Below are positions 22,906 through 33,110 of a stretch of 64,000 nucleotides of DNA, one piece after another; position 1 is the stretch's first letter, and each line of letters starts with the position of its first letter. The notes below the pieces were generated by a model. The model was not told the DNA's origin. It saw only the letters and a program-made list of their open reading frames with translations, and did not search any database. The stretch comes from Marchantia polymorpha subsp. ruderalis (Eukaryota; Streptophyta; Marchantiopsida; Marchantiales; Marchantiaceae), in the NCBI GenBank assembly GCA_037833965.1, contig AP031353.1, positions 250,501 to 314,500 on the forward strand, in the 5' to 3' direction. Made by a program: the position numbers and the translations under genes.

Positions 22906-23005
22906 TGACTTGCGAGAGTAGACGCCCATGCAGTTGGAGATGTTGGTCACGGGGAGGTTGCTACGAAGGAGAGTACAGAGAACCCTCCTTTGGAAGAGGT
23001 GTCAT

Positions 23006-24648
23006 AGCAACCAGTGGCAGTATCGCCTCCCTCTTGTGGCTCCATGGAGGAGGAGTGGGAGCCATCGATTGGTTCTCAGATCACCGGAGGAGAGAGGCGA
23101 CGGTTGATACAATTCCTACGTGACTATAGGAGTTGTTTTGCCTTCAGTATGAAGGAGTTGGGTACTTTGATTGGACCCGGCATACGGATAGAGTTGGCTA
23201 GTGATACGCCAATCTTCCGTCGTCCCTATCGATATAGTGATATGGAAAGGGACTTGATTAAGAGTCGGACGTTGGAGTTATTGGAGGCTGGGTTAGTGGA
23301 GTTGTCGCATGGTGAGTATGCTTCAGCCACTGTTATGCCAGCGAAGAAGGATGTACATGGCAACTACACGGATAGGCGGATGTGTGGAGATTACCGTCCT
23401 ATCAATCGGCAGACGAAGGCCGATAAGTATGCCATGCCTACACCTGAGGAGATCTTCGATGTGGTAGGACATGCGAAGATTTTTAGTACTTTGGATCTTC
23501 GGGCGGGATACCATCAGTTGCCGATTCGGGAGGAGGACAAGGCCAAGACAGCGTTTTGGGGTGTCAACTCTCACGACAAGGATTGTTTGTATCAGTGGCG
23601 ATTCTTACCCTTTGGGTTGAAGAATGCACCTGCCGAGGTCCAGAGAGTGATGGACAGGATTCTAGCGGGGCTAGATTTTGTCAGATGTTACATTGATGAT
23701 ATCTTGGTGTTTAGCGACACGGTGGAGCAACACCAGATACATTTGCAGATTGTGCTTGAGCGGTTGAGGGCTCATGGTCTGCGGTTACATCCTGGGAAGT
23801 GTAGGTTCTTCCAGGAGAAGGTGGAGTACTTGGGTCATGTGATCTACCCAAGTGGTTTGGGAGTTCAGCAGGCAAAGGTGGAGGCTATTGCACGCATTCC
23901 TCGTCCAGCGGATGTGAGTAGAGTTCGTGCATTCATGGGTTTGGCGAACTATTACCGGAGATATGTGAAGGGATTCAGTGCTATAGCGAAGCCTTTGAAC
24001 CAGTTGCTGAAGTCGGATCAGGAGTGGCAATGGGGAGATGAGCAGGAGAGAGCTTTTGTTGAGCTCAAGGCCAGGTTGGTGGCCGCTCCCATCTTGAGGA
24101 GACCTATCAGAGGTCGACCATACCAGTTGCACACTTATTGGAGTATGTTGGGACTTGGAGCGGTGTTGACGCAGTGTGATGATGAGGGCAAGGAGTTTGG
24201 GATTGCGTACGCTAGTCGTTCGAACAATGCAGCAGAGTCGCGGTATAGTTCGTACGAGGGAGAGTGTTTGGCAGCGGTGTGGGCTGTGGCACACTTCAGG
24301 TGTTACTTGTTTGGTACGCAGTTTACTCTTGTTACCGATCATCAACCGCTCAAGTGGTTGATGGAGTCTGACAAGCTCACAGGGAAGCTTGCACGGTGGG
24401 CTCTCATCTTACAGGAGTATGACTTTCAGGTGGTGCATAGGCCTGGAGTTGCGAACCTGGATGCCGACGGTTTGAGTCGGAACCCATGCACTAGCCAGGA
24501 GGATGACACTGGAGCTAGGTGGCATGGTGAGGTTGATGAGGAGATGATGCCCGGTTGGCATGCATCGGCCTTCATGTGTTGGTTTTGTGGGGCCTCTAGC
24601 AGTGAGGATCACTTGACATCTTACTCTAGTCAGAGAGTAGATAGTTAG
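23006..24648 (+). pseudogene. Pol, reverse transcriptase and RNase H
   Basis: Ty3/gypsy reverse transcriptase with RMCGDYRPINRQT, FSTLDLRAGYHQLPI, WRFLPFGLKNAP and the catalytic box YIDDI at 23689-23703. The connection (YLGHVIYPSGLG, ANYYRRYVKGFS) and RNase H follow. The usual TDWS entry of RNase H reads TYWSMLGLGAVLTQ: the first catalytic Asp is Tyr (codon 24136-24138). The rest (YEGECLAAVWAV, VTDHQPLKWL, NLDADGLSR) is normal. The region is open from after TAG at about 23005 to TAG at 24646 in the same frame as protease and methyltransferase, so it is one polyprotein with nonsense changes. Confidence 0.9.
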
Positions 24649-25690
24649 TCTTCGGATCCTGAGGTTGATGATGGTGGTGTGGACCAGCGTGATGTTCACG
24701 ATGATGCGTTGGTGTTGGAGTTCCTACGGACTAGTATGGTGCCAGGCACAGTGGGTGCCAAGGAGCGAGATCGTGTTCTCCAGAGGGCGAAGAGATATCG
24801 ATTGGAGGGAGCACATGTTCTCCGAGTGTGGGAGGACGGTAGGGTACGGGTAGTACCGCATCCAACTCAGAGAGCACGCATTGTGAGGCATGCTCATGAG
24901 GAGTTGGGACATTTTGGAGTGAAGCGTACGTACAGCTTACTCCTAGGTCAGTATTGGTGGCGTGGTATGCATACGCAGGTGCAGCAGTTGGTATCACGTT
25001 GCATGGTTTGTGATCGAGTGAGGGCATCGTTCAATGCCCCGACACCAGAGTTACATCCCTTACCTGTCATGGGATTGGGTTACCGTTGGAGTTTGGACTT
25101 TGCTGAACCACTACCTTTGACTACACGACATCATCGGTATGTGTTGGTGATGGTGGAGCATTTCTCCAAGTGGATTGAGTTGGTGGCATTACCTGACAAG
25201 GCGAGTGAGGGAGTAGCATATGCTTTCCTTGACAGGGTGCTTAGTCACTTTGGTGCACCAGCTGAGGTGTTGACCGATCAGGGGACAGAGTTTCAGGGTG
25301 AGTTTCAGGTCTTGTGTGACAAGACACTGATTGATCACCGGACTACTTCCCGAGATGATCCAGAGGCGGATGGTTTGGCTGAGCGGATGGTACAGACGGT
25401 GAAGAGAGCATTGCGCAAGTATGGCCTACAGAAGGGGCATCTTGGGGACTAGGATATTCAGTTACCATGGTTGGCCATGGAATATCGATTCAGTCGTCAA
25501 GCATCCTTGGCTTCGTTTTCACCATATTTTCTATTGTACGACCGAGATCCAAACTTGCCTGCAGCGATTCGTCGTGAGTCTAGCGAGGTGGTGAACCTTG
25601 ATGATCCAGATATGTGGGTGAGAGTGTGTTCTCAACGTGCAGTGCTCTTTCGGAGAGTTATGCCTGCAGCGTTTAAGAACCTTGCGATTG
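24649..25690 (+). pseudogene. Pol, integrase core, interrupted by A3
   Basis: HHCC zinc-binding region (HAHEELGHFGVKRTYSLLL ... CMVCDR), then the DDE core: Asp in WSLDFAEP (25096), Asp in LTDQGTEF (25276) and Glu in DGLAERMVQ (25381). The second Asp to Glu spacing is one codon shorter than the usual D35E arrangement by my count. TAG at 25450-25452 interrupts the frame at a position where integrases usually have Trp. A3 cuts the gene after codon ...KNLAI at 25690; reading resumes at 30264. Confidence 0.85.
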
Positions 25691-26573
25691 TGTAATAACC
25701 CACCAAAGGCTAAAACTGCAGTATGGTGGTAAAAAGATCGAACCCACAGGGACAGAGGCAACACACAGAGTAAAAAGTGTCACGTTTAACAGACTTTTGT
25801 AGAGTTTGAATTCTCAGGCGACTGTCACTCCCAGAAATACTGCAGTGCTCGACTCGGAGGAGGATACTCGACTCGGAGGATGCTCGGAGGATGCACAGCA
25901 CAGCGTAGTCACTCAACACACACACACACACACCTGAAACTGGCAAAAGCACAACTCGGAGGTCGGTCAGGACCTCCGCTTCGGATTTCAGGGGGAAAAT
26001 GTTTCACAAGTTCACTCAGAGACTCTGCAAGTAGTGACTCCCACTCCGGCTTTTACTGCCCTTCCGCCAGGAACTAGCGTAGAGAACCCGGACTGGACTT
26101 CCCACTTCGGAACGAAGCCCCTTCATACGCCGTGGACGTCACCCTCGACTCACACCAAACGCAGGGGGTACAGGCCCGACTGAGAACTTAACTGAGACAC
26201 AATCCAGTAGCACACACACAACCTGAATTGCAAACCAAGGCTTACACGAAGTAATAAAACTTCACTTTGGCATTCAGGGGAAACTTCCCGTAGGAGTACA
26301 ATCAGGATATGTCATTCAAAGGAGTAAGGGGAAACTGTTCAAGTCTCTAACTCGCAGCCGGCTCTGAGCATCAGAAATCACCCGCAGGTGCAGATCCGCA
26401 CTACTCAAGTCTCTAACCGGGTGCTAGCTCTGAACATTCAGCCGAAGGCCTTCAACTACAACATACGGTAACTTCGCTATGCTGCAGCTTCTCTACGTGG
26501 TGCCAGGACCAAAATGCACAAACACGCCAAGAAAGTGCGTTCCTGATCTGCACTTCCGCAACTGGAAGAGTCC

Positions 26574-26602
26574 CAAGGCAAAACGCCTTGATCTGCTTTA
26601 TA
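26574..26602 (-). terminator. A3 TATAAA signal and hairpin
   Basis: On the minus strand TATAAA is followed by the CAAGGC/GCCTTG hairpin, as in A1 and A2. Confidence 0.5.
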
Positions 26603-26634
26603 CCCTCTAAGGTCCTAACTAACACTACGCTATC

Positions 26635-28953
26635 CTATCTACTACTCGCAACACCTGCACGAAACCAAACTACGCTACTGCACTCTGCAGATCCGGTGCT
26701 GCGCCTCCTGCGCGCCGGACTGCCTCTCTCTCTATCTCTACCTTGCCAATCTTCCGACCGGCTGCGCAACCCCAGACGCCGGAGGGCTGCAGTCACTTCC
26801 GACTCCAAGTGCGCCATAGTGTCGCACGCGCCCGACAAGAAGGCTTCTATTTTCCTTGCTACTCGCCGCCGACTCCGACTGTCACCCTCCGTCAATGCCG
26901 CCGCCCGAAGCTCAAACTCCCTGAATGTGATCTTCTCTTGAGCTGCCACCTCCCAATGGGCGTATCTTTTTAGACAGTGAGTCACCCGCGTCGCCAACTC
27001 TTCTCGCGTCCGGCAGCTGCCTTCCACCTCTGCTAGCTGCATTTCCGCATCTGCGCGCTGCGCCCTCAAATCCGCGCACTCGGATTGCAAGTTGCGCAAC
27101 AATTCCTCATCCTCCGTGCGTGTACTTTGACTTTCTTCTAAGGCGCGCGCAAGCTCTTCTGCTAAGATGCGGTTTTGTCTCCGCTCTTCCTGCAATTCCG
27201 ACTCGATCTTTGCCCGCATTAGCTCAGCATCCGCCTGGTTTTTCGCCGCCGCATCCTCCCTCTGTTGTTGCAGGGTTTGGTATAGCTTCTGCGTGACCGC
27301 CAGGTGCTGTCGGAGGGTAGTGTTCTTATCCTGCAATGTTTGGCACCTAGAGGCCCAAGTGGCCACCTTGCTCCTCGTCCTGCGTTTGACAGTCTCCACG
27401 TAAGACTGCGGTTTTCTGGTACCCGAGTACTTGGATGTCTTGCGATCCAGATATCGCAGGAGTGGAACTATCTGCTCGCACAACACCCCTGTTGGCGTTT
27501 TCTGCACAGAGTCCGCTTCCTGCTCTTCTGAACTCGTCTCATCCTCCGTTTCAAGGATTTCAGTCGCCACCGAATCCCTTGGCGACTCCCTAGAACTGTG
27601 GCGCGCAACAGCTTCCGCCGCGACTGTCGCTCCACTCCCTGCTAAAATATCCAAGGCAGTGGGGGATCCCACTGCTTGAGCCCCTGTTCCGGCTCGATCT
27701 TCGGTTTCCGAAGGGGTCGACGCCACAGTGACTTTTGTCACCCTTGCACCGCCCGCTTCTGCTGCCTGCCCTTCCGGCGCGATCTGCGCGGAAGGTGTCT
27801 TCGCTGGAGGTGCGTTCGCCGAAGGCGTCCGCACAATGGTCGCCGGCCCTGTCCGTCTCGCAGTCGGCGAATCTGGCCGACTCTGTGTTGACCGACTCGC
27901 AGTCGGCCGACTGTCAGTCCGTCTGTCTTCTTCCGAAGGCATTGGTGCCTTCTGCGCAGAGGTATTTGCCGACTTCCCCAGAATCTGCGCGATTATCTCC
28001 TCCTGCGTGGGCACGATACTCCGCCGGATCGGAGTACGCCCGGTCTCCTCAGTACTAGTTGGCACTTTGCGTGCCCTCTGTTTCGGTCGGCTGTAAGGCT
28101 CGTTGGTTGGCCGACTAAGAGTCGGCGCAGCTGGCACTTCCGGCTGCCTGTCCTCAGGTCTCTCATCCCATTTCCGCTTTCGCGGAGCGTGCTCACTTCG
28201 ACGTTCTTCTGCTGCTCTTGCTGGAGGCGGAGCCGGAGGTGGACTGGCAGGTGCCTCGTCCGGATCCGTGTCTACTTCGGCCTCCCGCGAGTATCTTCCT
28301 AGATAGCTCCGGGTCAGCAGCGGGAACCGTGTCCGCTCCGAGTTTGTCAAACATCCCATCGCCCGATAAAACACAATCAGGTAAGGCGAAAGATGATTGA
28401 GGGTTCCTCCTCTCTCTTCTTGCGCATGTTGGCGCGTCACCTTCCACAGGAGCCGTGCCCAATGAACTGGAGCTCCTGACAACACTAGCTCCACAAATCC
28501 TACTTGCCAACCATGCATGTAAGCGGTCTTGGTCGGCTGCAATATCTGCAGCAATGCAGCCGCGACATTTCTCCGCAATCGATCTTTGTAATCCCGTGTC
28601 CGGAAACCGTTCTTGGGATGTCTGGCAACTTTGAAAAGCTCATTGTAGGAGATTTCTTCCTCCTTGGACACCTTCACGCTATCGGCCTCGAAGAGGAGAT
28701 ACCCTTCCTCGCCGGCACACCTGCCCAACACCTGCGCCCAGTCACAAATGTCCCACCTCTCTAGATGTGGGCGGAATCCGCGCGAGGGCTTGTGTCTCTC
28801 CTGCAAATATTCGCGCACCATCTCCGGACATGTCCAGTTCCATCCCCACAGGGGGAAATCGAGCTTCAACCCTTTCAGCACATCTTGGAATGCGCGCAGA
28901 CCGATCTGCGGCACTCTGAGTGGAGACACTCGCAGCTGGGGGACCTTCGACAT
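26635..28953 (-). CDS. Family A element protein, full length
   Basis: Likely start ATG at 28951-28953 (MSKVPQLRVSPLRVPQ), chosen because homology with the B protein begins just there; the frame is open further upstream to 29244 without homologous support. Length is about 772 residues. Residues 1-220 are a helical, Trp-rich domain shared with B and C (LDFPLWGWNW, WAQVLGRCAGEEG, HWARLLW, FYRAMGCLTNSER). Residues 220-480 are a basic, Ser/Pro/Thr/Arg-rich disordered linker shorter than in A1. Residues 490-750 are a coiled coil with a conserved PLLRYLDRKTSKYS entry. No catalytic motif is recognised. The intact frame on an insertion inside a retrotransposon indicates recent mobility. Function unknown. 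Confidence 0.75.
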   Translation of the reverse strand: MSKVPQLRVSPLRVPQIGLRAFQDVLKGLKLDFPLWGWNWTCPEMVREYLQERHKPSRGFRPHLERWDICDWAQVLGRCAGEEGYLLFEADSVKVSKEEEISYNELFKVARHPKNGFRTRDYKDRLRRNVAAALLQILQPTKTAYMHGWQVGFVELVLSGAPVHWARLLWKVTRQHAQEERGGTLNHLSPYLIVFYRAMGCLTNSERTRFPLLTRSYLGRYSREAEVDTDPDEAPASPPPAPPPARAAEERRSEHAPRKRKWDERPEDRQPEVPAAPTLSRPTNEPYSRPKQRARKVPTSTEETGRTPIRRSIVPTQEEIIAQILGKSANTSAQKAPMPSEEDRRTDSRPTASRSTQSRPDSPTARRTGPATIVRTPSANAPPAKTPSAQIAPEGQAAEAGGARVTKVTVASTPSETEDRAGTGAQAVGSPTALDILAGSGATVAAEAVARHSSRESPRDSVATEILETEDETSSEEQEADSVQKTPTGVLCEQIVPLLRYLDRKTSKYSGTRKPQSYVETVKRRTRSKVATWASRCQTLQDKNTTLRQHLAVTQKLYQTLQQQREDAAAKNQADAELMRAKIESELQEERRQNRILAEELARALEESQSTRTEDEELLRNLQSECADLRAQRADAEMQLAEVEGSCRTREELATRVTHCLKRYAHWEVAAQEKITFREFELRAAALTEGDSRSRRRVARKIEAFLSGACDTMAHLESEVTAALRRLGLRSRSEDWQGRDRERGSPARRRRSTGSAECSSVVWFRAGVASSR

Positions 28954-30263
28954 TGCGTTTCCTGCACACACAGACGTTCTCCCCTCCGCTCGCTCTCTCA
29001 CAATCGCCGCTGCGCGTCGACCGCTCAAGCACTGACTGCAGTCACTCTCTCTTCTCTCGCGCTCAAGTTCGCTACTCGCAAATTCTCTCCAAGGTCTGTC
29101 AAGATCCTTGCGCAACTCGTCTCCGCACTCTCTCCTCTCACTGCAGGTCTCTCCGCCCTTGCGCGTAATCTTGGAAGCTGGAAATCGCAAAATCAAGAAT
29201 GAGAGAATGAGACTAGAGAGCAGTCTTTTCTTCTCCAAATTCAAGATCGTCCAACGTTCTTACTAGTTACAATTACGCAGCCGGCTACACGGCCTAACGG
29301 TTCGCCCTCGCATGCTCGAATTCACGTCTCCGCACTGCGCGCATTCGCATGCGTGAATGTTGAATTCTCCCGCCGCCATCGTCTTCCGGACTCGAGTTCG
29401 CCGCAGTGTATGCGTCGGCTATGTTGGCGTATTCCTTCTCCGTCGGCGCCTCGCTGGAGGCGCACATCAAGTCGGCGCGAATTACGCCGGCGCGTATTTG
29501 TACCACTTGTTTTGTCCGTTCTGCCCCGTCTATTGCTGACGGCGCAAATCATGCCAGCGCAGCCGCCTATCCGCACCACGTCGGAGGCGTACATCCGGCC
29601 GGCGCTTTTCTTCCGTTGCGCAGCCGCCAAAGGCGCTTCCGCCTCTAAGTTGATTTCCTCCCATGAGCGCGTGATTCCGCCGAAGGCGCATCACCAAAGG
29701 CGTACGGGAGTCCTTTCCGACTGTGAACCCTAGCGCTAACGGCGCATGTCCGGCTACGAGTTTTTCGATGCTCATAACTTCTTCGTCCCTGATCCATCTC
29801 CAACGCTCTTGGGCTCGTTAGGACGAGCGTACCGAGCTCTTTCCAATGCAACTTCAACCAACTAGAACTACCGTGTATTCTGATCGTTATGAAGGTTTCC
29901 CTTTCCGCGCTAGCAGCGCATCGCCGAAGGCGCACTCATGGTCGGAAGCCTTCAGAGGTCCGTGCCGTTCTTCTGACGTCTTTAGCAAAATCTCCTCCGG
30001 AGGTGTCTGCGCCGGAAGCGTAGCTTCCTTAAACGCTGGAAGCGCGTGAGTAGAGACACCTCAGAAAAGGAGCTTTTGCCGAAGGCGCCGAAGACATTTG
30101 GCGCTGGTACATCCGACTTCGCGATTCTTCGTGACCTCGTGACGATCTCCTCAATCCACTCTATTTAACGTACCCTTTTCTAACTACAGACACTGCTTCG
30201 GTACTTGTTATCTAAAATTGTTTAAATTCTGCAAAAAAACAAAAAGTGTGTTACCACAGATTG

Positions 30264-30718
30264 CTCAGCACCGGGATACGTTGCGGTATGCAACTATTCA
30301 AGGAGGAGGTTATCGACCATCGATTCGTAGGTTCCGCGTAGGAGACTACGTCTACCTACAGCAGACTGCACCGACTACGTTGGATGTGACGGTAGGACGC
30401 ACTATCCTGCGAGTGCGAAAGGTGTTACCGTCTGGAGTTCTCATGTTGGAGGGTCGTGACGGTGTCGTTTGGATGGATCATGTGCGCAACTGTGCGCCAT
30501 GCCACCTCCCAAACGTGGATGGTACTATGGACCCAAGCTTGGCGATTGTACGTGCCGGCTTGAGGTGCATGTTATGTGGGTCAACTGATCAGGCGGCCCA
30601 TATGTTGGTGTGTGATAGGTGTTCTAGGGGATGGCACATGTCGTGCTTGACTCCACCTATCGATGTTGTTCCTACTGGACGGTGGGTTTGTCCTCGATGT
30701 ACTTCAGAGGGTAGATGA
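30264..30718 (+). pseudogene. Pol C-terminus: integrase tail and PHD finger
   Basis: This continues the integrase after A3 (AQHRDTLRYATIQGGGY). FRVGDYVYLQQ and VLPSGVLMLEGRDG form the usual post-core integrase tail. It ends with a complete C4HC3 PHD finger: CMLC, LVCDRC, GWHMSC and WVCPRC, near 30571-30705, then stop TGA at 30716. Many plant Ty3/gypsy elements carry a chromodomain in this place; PHD fingers read histone H3 tails. The inferred role is guiding the integration complex to a particular chromatin state. Confidence 0.85.
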
Positions 30719-30867
30719 CTTGATCTTCACATGTTATGAATTGCAGATAGGCGACTAACGATGGGGCGACATAGCACCCGGCCTACTGGTTCGCGCACCC
30801 ACGAAGGTGCATAGCATGTAGTTGTAGATAGGGCTACCTGGGAGTTAGAGGGACCTGACCGCCAGCT

Positions 30868-30878
30868 AGGGGGGCGAG
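30868..30878 (+). promoter_or_regulatory. Candidate polypurine tract
   Basis: AGGGGGGCGAG, a purine-rich run of the kind that primes plus-strand synthesis. It lies directly before the first 112-bp block (30877-30988) rather than directly before the LTR at 30991, which is unusual. Confidence 0.4.
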
Positions 30879-30988
30879 TTGTGATACCTTTGTGTGTGGA
30901 CACTCTCGTTCCTTGTGTATGTATGTGTGAGTTGTGAGTAGAGCATGTCAGCGATGTATGATGTATGGCGATACTGAGTCGCACGACA
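30877..30988 (+). repeat. 112-bp block, first copy, before 3' LTR
   Basis: Begins AGTTGTGATACC and ends CGCACGACA. A nearly identical copy is at 31278-31389, on the other side of the LTR. The copies differ by one base as far as I can see (GTGTGTGG against GTGTATGG). Confidence 0.85.
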
Positions 30989-30990
30989 GC

Positions 30991-31272
30991 TGTCATGGCT
31001 CGAGACGTTGGGTCGATTTGAGTGGAGACACGTTGAGTTCGAGTTGGAGTCGGGGAACGTTGGGAGTCGGCTAACGTTGGGCCGCGGCAGACGGGCGAGG
31101 AACGTTGGATGGAGTCGACACCTTCCGTGGGTTATATTCGTGGCGAACTCGAAGAACTGTCAGTTCTTTGAGTTGAGCCTTACGCGTCGGGGTTTTTCCC
31201 CTTAGCTTCGACTTTTAGTCTACCTACGAGTAGTGAGTTTGGCTTGACTCTTTGTGTATTCGTGTTTCGACA
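30991..31272 (+). repeat. 3' LTR of the DNMT retrotransposon
   Basis: 282 bases aligned without gaps to 16217-16498, with 8 differences by my count. Ends TGTC/GACA. Confidence 0.8.
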
Positions 31273-31277
31273 TTTTT

Positions 31278-31389
31278 AGTTGTGATACCTTTGTGTATGG
31301 ACACTCTCGTTCCTTGTGTATGTATGTGTGAGTTGTGAGTAGAGCATGTCAGCGATGTATGATGTATGGCGATACTGAGTCGCACGACA
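31278..31389 (+). repeat. 112-bp block, second copy, after 3' LTR
   Basis: Second copy of the block at 30877-30988. B2 sequence resumes immediately after it, so the block belongs to the retrotransposon insertion and not to the target. The 5' LTR lacks it. Confidence 0.85.
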
Positions 31390-33080
31390 ATAGGGAGGAA
31401 AGGATCTTCAAGGTTATTGATCGAAGTTCCAGTAGAAGCACTGGCGGAACCTTCGAAGGAGGGAATGGAGATAGTTAGTCCGAATTCTCTGTCTTTGGAG
31501 CGGACACAGACTGCGGGAAGTGAAGGAATACCACATCCGAAGACGAGCGAGAAATTGGTAAAGGAGTTAACGTTAAGCGACAAAGTACTAGAACAGATTG
31601 TGGCACAGGTTGGAGGGACGGTGGTAGATGCCCCAGACAGTGCACTGCCGTCATTTCTTATAGAAGAAGTGAGGCCTGCAGAAGAGACGAAGACTTCGCA
31701 GGAGGAATCGAAGGAGTTAGTCGTTTCTTTCCCCGATTTCATGCAGGATAGTGTGGTCCCATAACTGAAGTATTTGGATGAGAAGAGAGAGAAGTATGTT
31801 ATATCCAAGGAGGTAGGATTTTATGTGGAGATGATAAGAAATAGAACGCAGCCCAAGAGAGCACTAACAGTAAAGAGCCTTATTGCATAAGCCATGGCTA
31901 CTCGGTAACCGGAGGGGGGAGGGGTGAAGCAAATAGCTTCGCCCCTCTTCTTTTTTTATGATTGATGAGTTGCTAAGAAGCTCTGCGTAAATTTTTGGCA
32001 AAAGGTGGAGTGGGATTCCGCGACTGAATTGGCACGGGAGCGAGCGGCAAACTTGGCGACCAAGTGCGCGGCAATGAAGGTGATATTGCAGGAGCGAGAA
32101 GCCCAGCTTCAAGAGAAGAAAATTAAGTGCAAAGTACTGCAATTGAATCTAAAGAAGGAGTTTGGACGATGTGCAGAGTTGGAGGAGACCTGTGGTGGAA
32201 TTCGCAAATCTAACGAGAATGGGCAGAAGATGACAGTGGATTTGCTCGCGAGGTTGGAGAAATCCAAGGAAGCATATGATGAGGCAGTTAAGCAATCGGA
32301 GCGACTGATCACCACTGCGGAGAAGCGAGAGAAGAAACATATCGAGGAACTTGCTTTGTTGGAGGCCCAAAGAGCCGAAGAAGTTCGCATCGCCGAAAAA
32401 CTTCGGGGCAAAATTGCAGAGGCGAAGACGACGGAAGAAGATCTTCGTCGCAAGGTTTTAGAGATTAAGGGTAAGTACGAGGCGGAATTCCGACGTGCGG
32501 AGGAGCTATCAGCAAGTCTGACGGAGAGGGTCCGGAAGCATGAGGAGGAATTGGTGAATTGTGCCAAGAAATTGACGGGTTGTGAATTGGCCAGAACTTC
32601 GACGGTCGAATGTAAATTGAAGATTGAATCAGAATGTCGACGGTTGCGGGAGCAGTTAGATAAGGCGGACATGAGATCGCAAAAGTCGCACAGGAGAATG
32701 GAAAAGGTAGAGGAGTACTACCGTCATCTGCGGGACGAGACAACCGACGGATTGAAGTTGCGGTTGGAGAAGTGTCTGAACGGGTTCGCAATGTGGGGAT
32801 TGCAAACTGTGAAGTGGCTGAAGTTTACTTCGCTTGAGCGGCGGTTGATGAGCGCCAAGACCAACGGATCCGTCGGACACAAACAGATTGTAGAGTTAGT
32901 TAACACATTTTCATAGGAGTTAAATGAGGCGCATCAGAATGTAGAAGTAGAGATTGTAAACGTGTTGCGTAGGATAGGAGTAGATGTAAGTTCAGATGAC
33001 ACCGTAACCGCTACATCGGACAACACAGCCCTTGAGACCGATTCGTCTCAGGCGGTTGATATCCTAGAGTTGTCATTGTG
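31390..33080 (+). pseudogene. B2 protein, C-terminal part
   Basis: Pieces at about 31395-31764 and 32005-32916 continue the B family protein: an acidic linker, then a long coiled coil rich in Glu, Lys and Arg (ELEETCGGIRKSNENGQK, then LRLEKCLNGFAMWGLQ). TAA at 31762, a 126-bp insertion at 31878-32003 and TAG at 32914 break it. Reading ends at a TGA just before AATAAA at 33081. Confidence 0.7.
31878..32003 (+). other. B2-specific insertion with strong hairpin and T run
   Basis: Absent at the equivalent place in B1 (near 9855). It holds a 12-bp stem (31919-31930 with 31936-31947, one G-T pair) with loop AAATA, followed by a T run at 31951-31957. This resembles an intrinsic terminator of bacterial or organellar type. 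The origin is unknown. Confidence 0.5.
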
Positions 33081-33110
33081 AATAAAGAGACCCAAGGCTC
33101 TTTCCTTGGG
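33081..33110 (+). terminator. B2 AATAAA signal and hairpin
   Basis: AATAAA at 33081-33086, then a perfect hairpin with arms CCCAAGG and CCTTGGG and loop CTCTTT. Confidence 0.55.

Larger units (their letters stand above)
25691..30258 (-). mobile_element. Element A3, complete copy with GATTG duplication
   Basis: A 4568-bp unit with ends TGTAATAACCC (left) and GTTACCACA (right); in its sense (minus) direction it reads TGTGGTAACACAC ... GTGGGTTATTACA. Exact GATTG duplications lie at 25686-25690 and 30259-30263. Removing the unit and one duplication rejoins the integrase frame exactly. It has about 1.3 kb of 5' region before the likely ATG, one intact ORF, TATAAA plus hairpin and about 0.9 kb of 3' region. 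It is the youngest layer of the stack. Confidence 0.9.
16217..31389 (+). mobile_element. Ty3/gypsy retrotransposon with DNMT and PHD domains
   Basis: The layout is LTR (16217-16498), cargo (about 16500-18420), leader, gag, then pol with protease, DNA methyltransferase, reverse transcriptase/RNase H, integrase and PHD finger, then LTR (30991-31272) and an extra 112-bp block. A3 interrupts the integrase C-terminus. It sits inside B2, whose sequence resumes at 31390. Flanking tetramers GTAG (16213-16216) and ATAG (31390-31393) are a possible degraded duplication. The two LTR copies differ at 8 of 282 aligned positions by my count, so the insertion is not ancient, but pol has several stops and the copy is not autonomous. 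Confidence 0.85.

Noticed and set aside
29353-29733. Plus- and minus-strand ORFs in the GC-rich 5' region of A3
   Set aside because: All frames are open because of composition; no counterpart in A2 and no motif.
25691-30258. A3 as part of the DNMT retrotransposon (for example an env-like or extra gene)
   Set aside because: Exact GATTG duplications, TG...CA ends, opposite strand and exact rejoining of the integrase frame show a separate later insertion.
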